A DNA stretch of 34,464 nt from Gemmatimonadota bacterium (GTDB lineage: Bacteria; Latescibacterota; UBA2968; GCA-2709665): assembly GCA_002709665.1 (NCBI GenBank), contig PAQK01000065.1, positions 1 to 34,464 on the forward strand. The letters run 5' to 3'. This document shows, piece by piece, positions 1-8,829 of this stretch; position 1 is the first letter of the stretch; each line of letters opens with the position of its first letter. A program made the position numbers and the translations under genes. Under the pieces are notes generated by a model. It saw nothing but the letters and a program-made list of their open reading frames with translations, was not told the DNA's origin and made no database searches.

Positions 1-17
1 CACACACACACACACAC
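1..17. repeat. short (CA)n simple repeat at window edge
   Basis: The window opens with eight and a half copies of the dinucleotide CA. Read in the frame of the following HEAT-like coding stretch it would give alternating His-Thr codons. It may be a genuine low-complexity linker, or a place where an assembly broke. The sequence alone cannot tell. Confidence 0.6.
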
Positions 18-191
18 TCGCCATCGACAGCTGCTCTGGTCACGGCGCTTTCAGATGAAGACCGATATGCCCGTGCCAACGCTGTGGAGGCTCTCAAGAG
101 AATCGGATCAAACGAAGCGATGAAGGCGTTGTTGCGTGATCTCGCGACCTCTCGATGGTGCCCCCAAACCAATCACGAGAGCACCTTTTGA
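3..191 (+). CDS. 3' end of a HEAT-repeat (PBS-lyase-like) protein, partial
   Basis: One frame is open from the window edge to a TGA at 189-191. It encodes about 62 residues, including a recognisable HEAT helix pair (ALVTALSDEDRYARANAVEA followed by LKRIGSNEAMKALLRDL). The pattern of D-x-x-x-R-A-x-A-x-x-A-L and I-G then helix is typical of the HEAT-like repeats often appended to sulfatases and other secreted or cytosolic proteins. Only the last repeat and a short tail are present, so the parent protein cannot be named. The tail after the repeat is not repeat-like, so a frameshift near the end is possible. Confidence 0.45.
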   Translation, partial: HTHTHSPSTAALVTALSDEDRYARANAVEALKRIGSNEAMKALLRDLATSRWCPQTNHESTF

Positions 192-229
192 GATCCTGCA
201 GATTCCTCTCCCACAGGCCAAGAAACCAA

Positions 230-258
230 TTGACATATCTATTGCGTTAACCTACATT
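230..258 (+). promoter_or_regulatory. sigma70-type promoter for the VTT-domain gene
   Basis: A perfect TTGACA -35 box lies at 230-235. A 17-base spacer separates it from TACATT (253-258), which matches four of six bases of the -10 consensus. It sits 43 bases upstream of the ATG at 301, between the HEAT-repeat fragment and the membrane protein, which is the right place for an independent promoter. Confidence 0.55.
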
Positions 259-300
259 TACGCGATATTAACTTGATGAACCTACTTCAAGGAATACTTG

Positions 301-987
301 ATGCCATTGACCAAAAGCTGGAAACGGTTCTTCCTTGTCGCGAGCCTTCTGTCTCTCGCCGCAGGAATCGTAATCATCGTATCACCCTCTTATCGGAACC
401 TTGCATTCCTTTTCTTCTACAGTATTCCATCCAACTCGGTTATCCCCATTCCTCACGAACCAGCCTTGATACTTCTGGGGAAATACTATACACCTTTGCT
501 TGTCGCCTTTGTTGCGGTTACAGGTGCACTCCTTGCCTGCTTTCTGGATTACAAAGCGATTCACTACGCGTTCAGCAATTCCAAGATCGCCAAAATTCGG
601 GAGAGCGATGTCTACAAGGGTGCCGTTCACTATTTCTTGAAAGCGCCCTTTTTCGCAATTTTAATCGCGGCCCTCGCACCATTCGTTCCGTTTTACATTT
701 TTCGTGTACTTAGCCCGTCAAGCGGATATCCATTCAAGCGCTATATCGTTGCCGTGTTCCTGGGCCGCTTGCCACGTTACTATATGTTCGCACTCCTGGG
801 TACCTCTCTCAGCATCCCAAGTCTCGTCATGGTGGGCGGCGGTATCCTCTGCATTTGTATTTATCTTGGAACGCGGGTGAAGCGCCATCTGGCTGCGAAG
901 CCCCGACAGGTTATTCAACCTCAACCCAAATCACCTAAGATTCAACCTGAAGAAATTCAGTTGGAGGAGGTTAGATACGGGGCGTAG
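301..987 (+). CDS. VTT/DedA-like (SNARE-associated) integral membrane protein
   Basis: This 228-residue protein is predicted to sit in the inner membrane with four to six hydrophobic segments. The first is at about 10-28; others lie near 65-85, 115-135, 145-165 and 170-190. The core has the layout of the VTT (TVP38/DedA, YqaA-like) domain: a P-x-P-x-E-P re-entrant-like loop after the first helices (IPIPHEP, about 49-55) and a second one later (LAPFVPFYIFRVL), followed by an R-Y-x-x-A-x-x-x-G helix. Members of this family act in lipid or polyprenyl-phosphate translocation, but the substrate here is unknown. The tail is polar and rich in Pro, Gln and Glu. ATG 301 is preferred over the in-frame TTG at 298 because an AAGGA ribosome site lies seven bases upstream. 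Confidence 0.7.
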   Translation: MPLTKSWKRFFLVASLLSLAAGIVIIVSPSYRNLAFLFFYSIPSNSVIPIPHEPALILLGKYYTPLLVAFVAVTGALLACFLDYKAIHYAFSNSKIAKIRESDVYKGAVHYFLKAPFFAILIAALAPFVPFYIFRVLSPSSGYPFKRYIVAVFLGRLPRYYMFALLGTSLSIPSLVMVGGGILCICIYLGTRVKRHLAAKPRQVIQPQPKSPKIQPEEIQLEEVRYGA

Positions 988-1003
988 CAATAATTCCAAC
1001 ACG

Positions 1004-1041
1004 AAAAGGGGCGGGCATCCTGAAGATGTCCGTCCCTTTTT
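1004..1041. terminator. intrinsic terminator shared by convergent genes
   Basis: A 14-base stem (1006-1019 with 1025-1038, two G-T pairs) closes a five-base loop. It is followed by TTTTT on the plus strand and preceded by AAAA, which is a T tract on the minus strand. It sits between the end of the VTT gene and the end of the convergent secreted-protein gene, so it can serve both. Confidence 0.8.
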
Positions 1042-1082
1042 CAATTAAACTACTCCGGACCCTAAGTCACGGCTTGGTCTCC

Positions 1083-2382
1083 TTATCCGTGCTTACCATA
1101 GTTCTGTGCAAAAACCAGGAAGTCCGACAGGTTCACCTTTCCGTCTCCTGTAAGGTCATACAATCCCACCGAATTCTCTACCTGATAATTCTGGACAAAC
1201 ATCACGAAATCCGAAAAGTCCACCTCGCCATTGCCGTCGAAATCTCCTGGAAGTATCTGCAAGGGTTGTTGCCTATATACGACCAAAGAAACCCTCGCGG
1301 ATTCCCCGGACGCATCGGTCAACCAGAAGACAACCGTCTCACTCCCAACCCAATGCACCGGAGCAAATATCCGGAAGCTTGTAGATGACACAGTCTCAGC
1401 CTGAAGGGTGTCCAGGGCCCCCACAGTCCACACAAGCGCCTCAGCACTATCATCAACATCAACACCTTCCAGTGTTACTGTATACGACCGATCCATTATT
1501 TCAATGCTGTCCGGCAGGTTTGCTTCTAAGATTTCAGGGGCATCATTAACTGGCAAAACGAAGACCTGAAACTCTCCCGCCATCGATCCCCCGGGAGGAA
1601 CCCGAACCTCCATTACAAAAAACGTGTGCCCATGGAAATCTTCTCCCGGCTCGAGGATCACTTCAGAGGCTCCCCTTCAATTTCACTGAAATATTCGCAT
1701 CGGCACTCACTACCTCCCACGTCAACAAATCTGCGGGACTCTCAGAATCACTTGCAAATTCACGCAGATCCACCAATGCGGAACTGTCCTCCTGAATCAA
1801 AATTGTGTCTGGAGGCATGATAACCGGAGGGAGATTGGCATAGAGCAACGGCTCGGTATTTTTAAATTGGAAGGTCAACCCCTCACTTCCTGAAACCGTA
1901 TATACGCTCAATCTATGCCTGGAGGAATCCTGGAATGCGGTGATGGCCGAAGATCCCGTCCAGTCACCCAAGACGACCAACTGCAACTCGAGTAACAAAC
2001 CTGAAACCACGCCACCTGTGAGACTTGCTTCAGCATAGTGTACTAGGCCAAGACTGTCGCTGGGAGTCAATAAGGAATCTGCCAGGATATCACCCAGCAA
2101 GGACGCACCAACCGCAGGCTGAATTCCCGGCTCTGGAGAACGGTCCACGGCCTCAAATAGCCGACGGTCATAGGACAAAAAAAGCTCGACGCCGGTAAGA
2201 ATTTCTCCTTCGGCGTCGACTGAAACCGCTACCTCGACTGTATCCCCCTGTTGCGCGTAAAACCGGGTCAGGCCTGCACCTGTCTCAATCACCAAGCTCG
2301 CGGCATTAACGGCAGTCGGAATGACCACGAACATTCCAGCAAGCAGAACGCGACATACCCACTTCGGCAAAACCTGATTCAC
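1083..2382 (-). pseudogene. secreted cohesin-like/dockerin-like modular protein, split by a one-base frameshift
   Basis: Two minus-strand reading frames (down to 1663 and 1661 down to 1083) form one protein. The first half has a signal peptide (hydrophobic stretch ending PTAVNAAS), a cohesin-like beta domain (LTGVELFLSYDRRLFEAVD) and the start of a cadherin/Ig-like domain (LPPVIMPPDTILIQEDSSA). The second half continues that domain and ends with a paired EF-hand dockerin-like module (GDFDGNGEVDFSDF and LTGDGKVNLSDF). The break is at a CCCC run, 1672-1675. Reading it as CCC restores a continuous protein of roughly 430-445 residues. The start is uncertain: GTG at 2382 gives a compact signal peptide and lies just after GGGGGA; TTG at 2424 is also in frame. 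It is the last gene of the minus-strand block. The single homopolymer lesion could be a read or assembly error rather than true decay. Confidence 0.7.
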
Positions 2383-2426
2383 GCTTCCCCCACAGGGATG
2401 CACTTCAGACACTTGGTCCGGCAATT

Positions 2427-5400
2427 CTACCTAATTAGTACCGACTTCTTCACATCCACAAATCGTCCAATCTGAATTCTGTATAAGTATATGCCGGAAC
2501 CCGTTTCGCGACCCCAATTATCTCTCCCATCCCAGATAACCCTGTGAAAACCAGCTGGCATATGCTTGCTCACCAGTGAGCGTATCTCCTGCCCCAGAAT
2601 TGAATAGACCTCAAGTCGTACCAGGGCGGCCTCCGAAACCGCAAAAGGAATCACCGTTGCCGGGTTGAACGGATTCGGCATATTCTGAGAGAGCTCGGGA
2701 TGCTCAGGAATTTCCTCCGTAAGGGTCGGAACGTGCAATTCGGAAATCTGCCCGTATGAAAGCGTCCCATCTCCACTCAATACCTGGAAGTTTTCTAACC
2801 TGACGTGACTTCTTGATTCCAGATCACCTTCCAAGTAAATTAAATCTCCCCCCTCGGAAAAGCGGTGCAGAGGATTCCTTAGAACCACACCCACTCTGAA
2901 TACGTTTTCAGACCCTCTCTTCAATTCACGCACAAGCAGTAGCGATTTGCCTGCCGCGTCAACATATCGGCCAACCCGGATCTGCTCAGGACGCACATCC
3001 GAACCAGCCGGAACCACTATATCCAACGCGAATCCTGCAACATCATCCACATTTTCTATATGCACAACACCCTTCCCCGGTGATTCCCAATTCAGCGTGA
3101 ATATCACGTCCGTCACAACGGGCTTGCTCAAAATGGAAGACCCCATCCCTACTTCACCAAAATTGGACTGGAGCAAGGCAAAATCTGCAAGATTTACGAT
3201 ACTGTCACCGTTGAAGTCTGCTGCCCAGGCTGCGCTGTCTTCCTCGAAAACGGATTGCCCGAATTGGGCAGACAGAAGGCCGAAATCTGCAAGGTCCGCC
3301 CGGTTGTCGTCATTCGCATCCCCCGCCCGTAATTCGCTGGAATTGATCCGTCCGTCAGATGACAACCACTGGAAGGTAACAGGCGTCACCACACCTGTTG
3401 TGTCATTTACCACCACGCTGTCACCTGCTACCCTGCCCCGTAAATAGTGAAATGTCTTGATAAACAATCCGTACGTGCCCGCCGGTACCTGAACCAGTGA
3501 GAATTGCCCTTTCGTATCGAGGCGCATCTGTATACCACGCTTAACGAAGTCCACATCATTGGGAGGTCGGTATGCCAGGGAATCTGGAAGCGGCAACCCT
3601 GAACCCAAAGAGTCCGACCGGGTAAGGTCCAACCTGGCATCCTGATCGTAATTACTCCTCCTGCCCTGGAAAGTAACACTCCCTCTTATGCGATGATTCT
3701 TAAGGACCAGGTTATTTGCCGGTGGTATGTAAGGTTGTATCAGGTCACCCCCAGAGCGTTCCGTCAGCGCAGACCGACGAATTGAAGAGGGGTCCCTTAC
3801 CACCTGGATCTGCGTCGTGGTATCCTTCAGTGCCACAACCTGTATGGATCCCAGTGCGAAGGGTTCATCGGGGAGCTCCGGCAAGAATCCTAGGCCATAG
3901 CTGACCTGACCACTCCCTCCCGCTTCCAACCTGTTCTGGAGAACGCGAGACCTTAGTACAAGGGATGAATCCACCGTAAAAGGTTGAGTACCGATTGCCA
4001 ATGGATCCTTGTCCAACACTCTGAAGGCGAGGACATCGTAATCCATATATAAGGAGATGCTCTGGACATCGTGACCAACCGGGTTCAACCGAACCTGGAC
4101 GTCGATCGTGTCCCGAATATGAAAGGGAGTGCTCTCTGAAAAGACCAACTCAAAGAAAGGCTGAGCCTTGGATGTGGCGGTAGCTGTGTCCGAGTGAGCG
4201 GAGAAATCCCTCGTACTGTTCTCCGACACCACATAGTAGTAAAATGATTCCCCTACAGTTGCGCTGCTGTCAGTGTAAGTCCGGAAGACTATGTTAGTGT
4301 CCTGCGAATGTGCCGCATTTGTGTCGAGTTCAGCAATCTGGACATACGGTCCGCTTTCTACGGAGGAGCGGAACACCCTGTAGCCGGTAATTCTGCCTGT
4401 CGTCTCATCTACAAGTGCTCGATCCCACGTCAGGTCGATGTTGCCGCCCAGATCCCCGCCTCTGTCGGTAGCCCTAAGATTCCTGGGTACAGCAGGCGAC
4501 TTGATATTGGCCAGCGTGTTGTTGGCAAGAACCACAAGACCGTTAGAGCCCGGTTGAGTGACCACAACATCCTGTCTGCTGTCGCCATCCAAATCCGCAC
4601 CCAGAACACCACCGGGACCGGCAACAGATCCCAGGGTAATCGTTGAGGTAAAGCGAGCATTGCCATCGTTCACGAGTGCCCTTACCGTGCCATTCGATTC
4701 CGGTACCAGGAGATCGGCGTATTTATCCTGATCCACATCGGCCACGGCCATTCCGGTCGCGGTGTCAGAAAGGGTAAATACGGTTGATGGTGTAAACCTC
4801 CCGCTCCCTTCGTTCAACAGCATGACGACCCGCCTGCCGACTGTAATCAGACAAAGATCCAGGTTCCCATCCAGGTCGAAATCGGAGCCCACCATATATA
4901 CAGGATTCGTTGCTGCAGCAACCGGTTCCTGCGCAACGAACCGAGAATTTCCCGTGTTGACGAGCAGTGTAAGTTCTCCCGTGATCCTGCTAACGGCAGC
5001 AAGGTCCGGCAGGCCGTTTCCAGTGAAGTCACCAACGTGCAGTCCAGAAAGTTCCTGGGATACGGGGTAAATTGTAGGAGATTCCAGGCTTCCCCCCCCG
5101 TCATTCAGAAACACTCGCAATGAACCAACGCCACTGTCTCCCGCCACAATATCCTTATCCTGATCACCATCCAAATCCGCAACAGCAAGCAGGGATGCGG
5201 GTTCCCCAATGAAATAGTCCACAGGCAGTGAAAAGACACCCGTGCTGTCATTGTGCAGAACGGAAATTGTCTCCTTGGTTCGGTTTACGGTAACCAGATC
5301 CAGGTCACCATCCAGATCCAGGTCGGCGGCTCTTACCGAAGATGGGCCGCTACCGGCCCGGTAATCGGTTCTTTGAAAAAGCGATCCTCGGGCTAGAGTC

Positions 5401-6520
5401 AGAAAAACAGAGAGTGTGTTTGAGCCCTGGTTCGCTGCAACAAAATCGACCTGACCGTCGTTGTTAAAATCCGCTCCAATCAAAGCGCGAGGAGAAAGGT
5501 CAGTCTCCAGGAATCCAACAGTGTCGAGCCCCGTCTGTTTGAGCCGCTGGACATCTGTGACCGCAGCATAGACGACATTGCTGCTGTCCGGATGAACCAC
5601 CAAGGCGCTGGGTCCAACAGCCATGGAAATGTTCAAAGAGATGTCCGACCAGGTCGCACCACCGTCCGAGGACTTGTAGATCTCAACTGGGGACGAAGCC
5701 GCCACAAACACCACACTTGGGTTGCCCGGTGCAATGGCCACGCTTGAGAGATTCAACGTGGGCAACCCATTGTTGGAGATTGCCCAGTTGTTCCCGTGGT
5801 TCTCGGTTTTATACAGCCCGCCATCGAAAGTCACCGCGAATTGGATCTCCGGATGGGTAGGATGAACGGCCAGTTCGGACACTCTCAAGCTGCCTAGCCC
5901 ACTATTCACCTGAGTCCATGAGGACCCTCCATCGAACGTCCTGTAGATTCCCTTCCCGTTTGTAGCCACATAAGCCGTATCCGGTGCCAGAGGGTTCAGC
6001 GCAATATCGGAAACATTCACACTGTCCAGACCCGTACTTGACCAGCGGGTTCCACCATTGACGGTTACAAAGACGGAATCGGAAGACCCTGCAAATACAC
6101 GGTTGGTATCCACCGGGTCGATTGCGATTACGTTGATCAGCATGTCCACCAGCCCTGTGTTTACCTTTGCCCACGTCGCACCCCTATCGACAGTTTTGTA
6201 GACCCCGGCATGCTGGGTACCTGCGTAAACTACGGCAGAGTTCAATGGGTTGATAGCCAGCGCAGACACCGTGCCGCCGATCGAAGCACCGATCTCCAGC
6301 CACGAACCACCTCGATTCAGACTACGGTACACTGTACCGGGCATGGTTCCTGCATACAACGTGTCGGTGTAAATTGGGTCGATCACCACGTCCTGGACGA
6401 CAACCTGCCCCGTTGGACCATTCGAAACCAGGTATTTGTAGTATCGACCTGGGCAGAAGGGCTGGAAGCCATAAGGCCGGTCACAAGAACCAGCATCAAT
6501 GGGCAAAAAACTCTGTTCAT
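2427..6520 (-). CDS. large secreted beta-propeller protein with cohesin, dockerin and FlgD-like/T9SS-type sorting domain (frameshift near N-terminus)
   Basis: The main frame of about 1365 residues reads, in order: BNR/sortilin-like propeller repeats (about 55-320, recurring SSDGGATW-type motifs); FG-GAP/VCBS repeats (about 345-670, recurring D-x-D-x-D-x-x-D-L such as DLDLDGDLDL); an FN3 domain (about 677-785); a cohesin-like domain (about 790-930); a carboxypeptidase-regulatory-like domain (about 945-1050); a dockerin-like EF-hand pair (about 1067-1125, GDANDDNRADLADF and ADFNGDSIVNLADF); a second beta domain; and a C-terminal FlgD-like sorting domain (about 1278-1365: NMPNPFNPATVIPF, WDGRDNWGRETGSGIYLYRI). 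The latter matches type IX-style sorting domains of FCB bacteria. The main frame lacks a signal peptide. One sits in the next frame from ATG 6520 (MNRVFCPLMLVLVTGLMASS). Adding one base at the AAA run 6425-6427 joins them. Likely cell-surface or extracellular; ligand unknown. Confidence 0.8.
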
Positions 6521-6531
6521 CCAACTGAATA

Positions 6532-8796
6532 TCATGGCTTCTCTTCTCCGACTACCTTTGATGTCGCTGCAATGTACATCTGTGAAAACGACACAAAATC
6601 ATCGAAACCAATGATGCCGTCGCCTCCGAAATCTGCATCGGGCAGAAAATCAGGATCTCCTGATGCATGACCGTAAGCCTGAGCAAAGCGTACGAAATCT
6701 GCAAAATCCATAACGCCGTTATTAGTCAGATCTCCCGGACCCGCAGTTGTAGTAAAGGTTTTCAACGCACTAACGGTAGTATTCCCTGCAGTATCCGAAT
6801 GTGAAACCTGGTAAGCATAATCGGTACTCGGGTCCAAATCCGTAAGACTGACATTCGCCAGAGTCGAGAGGTTGTCCAGCACGAGTTCCTGTACCCCGAT
6901 GGAATCTGCAAATCCTTCAGAGGGACCATATCTTACTTTGTCCCTGGTTGGCTCATCCGTGCGCCAAGTCAAACCAACCGAATTGGAAGTGGGCTCAAAA
7001 GCCATCGGCCCGGCTTCAACTTTCGGTGGAATTTCGTCCTTAGCAGTGCTGAATTTACTGACATCGCCCGGCGTCTTCAGCCCTGCGGCATCTGTGGACA
7101 CAACCTGCCAGAAATAGTCCGTCTGGGCACTCAAGCCACTCAATGTGTGCTTGGACTCGGTGAGGCCTTGAGCAGTAACGGACAACGTGCTGTCTGTCGT
7201 ACCCAACATGAAATCATAAGTAAGGGTTTCGTCAGGATCAGGATCATCGCCCTTCCAGTCGAATCCGACCGTGGATGGCAGATCGAAGGCACCGTCTACG
7301 GGCCCGATACTCTCCGGGGGCAGGGGTGGATCGTTTACCTGCTCAACCTCCATAATTACGATCGTTGTATCTCGACCGCCTGCAGGATCGGCTACTATTC
7401 CCATTACGCGGTAGGCGCCATAGCCATTCTTAGGTGGAAAAAACCTGGCAACAGGTCCCACATCCTCACTAAAGGTAGAGACCGAAATGGCCACAAGACT
7501 GTCTTGATCCTCGAAGAACCAATTCAGATCCTCTACTGGCGACTCCTTGTCGGTGGCCATCCCCTTTAAAGCGACGCTGCGCGCCCGATCCTCAGGTGTG
7601 GCAATTAGGGGAAAATATTTTATGACCGGTGGTGAGTTCCCCATTGTCACCCTATTCTCCGAAGCAAGGGTATACGCCTCAAGTCCTAAAGTTATGTGGT
7701 TTGTGTTCAGCAAAGGCTCCTCGTTCAACACCCCCAAAAGTGTCTGCGCCGGTATGGGGCCTACCACTGCCAGTTGGATACGCGCAAGCGTTCCTTCCGC
7801 CGTGACTGATGATTGTGGCAAGATAAGAAAATGAACAACACCTCGTCCTGTATCCGTCTCTTTGAAGAACCGGTGGATCAGGAACAGCGCGCCTTCGGAA
7901 ATCCCCACGGAGGTGACCGGCGAACCGATAGATACAGGTTGGAAGACAGCAGCGTCGAACCCAAAAAACACCTCCACCCCTTCCACAACTTCATCCACTG
8001 GCTTCAGGAGAAGTTCAACAGAAATCGTATCTCCTATAGCGGGAACCTGCACCGTATCTACCCTTGTCACATTCAAACGGGCGCTGCCGAGCAACCGGGG
8101 CGTGCCGATCACGTCGAGCAACACCTTCATTGTCCCCGTGTCCAGGTCATTGCTCACCAGCGTCAGCGTATCTATTCTTGAAACAGACGAAATTGGGGTG
8201 TGTGCCACACCTAAAACAAATGTCGAATCCGGCGCAATGGTAAGCGCCACCTCCGCTACGACAAAAAGCGTGTCACTGGTGGCAATTTCACTTACACGGA
8301 GGGTATCGCTTCCGGTGTTTGTGATAGAAAGGTCCACCGTTGCAGCCTTGCCAATACCAGGACCGGAGAAAACGAGACGGGTGGTACTTACCTCCAGATT
8401 CGGCCCAGGTCCCATTCCAGTGAGCGAAACCAGTGCCTCCTCAACCGCTGAAGAATTGCTGACTACGAGTGCATCGGCTCGCTCTCCGGGTTCCGACGGG
8501 GAAAAGGTCACGGAGATCTCGACCGTATCCCCTGCGGTTATTGCAAAAACGCTGTCCCTCACCGAGAAGGGAGCACCGACGGCCAGAGAAAGACCACGGA
8601 CCAGCAGTGTGGCATCCCCAACGTTTAATACGCGGAGCCCGACGCTGGCCGACTCGCCAATCGGCACGGTGTCGAAGTTCAATGCGGGTGGAAGGAATGC
8701 TATCTTTCCGGCTCCCTGCACAGGACCTGACCCAGCCAGAAGGAGCAGACCAATTCCCATGGCCAGTGAAAAAAACTCCTGCCCACGGCTCTTCAT
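6532..8796 (-). CDS. secreted modular protein: choice-of-anchor-D, cohesin-like, FN3 and dockerin-like domains
   Basis: This protein of about 754 residues has a signal peptide (hydrophobic LAMGIGLLLLAGSG, cleavage near VQGAGK). Two ASH/choice-of-anchor-D-type beta domains follow (about 35-135 and 137-235, each with the N-x-G-D/S-x-x-L pattern). Then come a cohesin-like domain (about 240-390, VVEGVEVFFGFDAAVFQPV), a cadherin-like segment (about 395-490), two FN3 domains (about 495-590 and 595-688) and a dockerin-like EF-hand pair (about 692-750, GDLTNNGVMDFADF and ADFGGDGIIGFDDF). ATG 8796 is chosen because it directly precedes a basic n-region (MKSRGQ); an in-frame TTG lies at 8808. The gene follows guaA at a 33-base gap and precedes the large propeller protein by 11 bases, so co-transcription is likely. 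It has the same domain logic as the next two genes. No catalytic domain is seen. Confidence 0.8.
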   Translation of the reverse strand: MKSRGQEFFSLAMGIGLLLLAGSGPVQGAGKIAFLPPALNFDTVPIGESASVGLRVLNVGDATLLVRGLSLAVGAPFSVRDSVFAITAGDTVEISVTFSPSEPGERADALVVSNSSAVEEALVSLTGMGPGPNLEVSTTRLVFSGPGIGKAATVDLSITNTGSDTLRVSEIATSDTLFVVAEVALTIAPDSTFVLGVAHTPISSVSRIDTLTLVSNDLDTGTMKVLLDVIGTPRLLGSARLNVTRVDTVQVPAIGDTISVELLLKPVDEVVEGVEVFFGFDAAVFQPVSIGSPVTSVGISEGALFLIHRFFKETDTGRGVVHFLILPQSSVTAEGTLARIQLAVVGPIPAQTLLGVLNEEPLLNTNHITLGLEAYTLASENRVTMGNSPPVIKYFPLIATPEDRARSVALKGMATDKESPVEDLNWFFEDQDSLVAISVSTFSEDVGPVARFFPPKNGYGAYRVMGIVADPAGGRDTTIVIMEVEQVNDPPLPPESIGPVDGAFDLPSTVGFDWKGDDPDPDETLTYDFMLGTTDSTLSVTAQGLTESKHTLSGLSAQTDYFWQVVSTDAAGLKTPGDVSKFSTAKDEIPPKVEAGPMAFEPTSNSVGLTWRTDEPTRDKVRYGPSEGFADSIGVQELVLDNLSTLANVSLTDLDPSTDYAYQVSHSDTAGNTTVSALKTFTTTAGPGDLTNNGVMDFADFVRFAQAYGHASGDPDFLPDADFGGDGIIGFDDFVSFSQMYIAATSKVVGEEKP

Positions 8797-8829
8797 GCCG
8801 TGTTTCAATTTAGAACTCCAGTCGGACCC

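Noticed and set aside
5092-5099. Run of eight C in the large surface-protein gene as a third frameshift or phase-variation site
   Set aside because: The protein reads through with FG-GAP repeat signatures in the same frame on both sides, so the gene is in frame as given. Length variation cannot be seen from one sequence.
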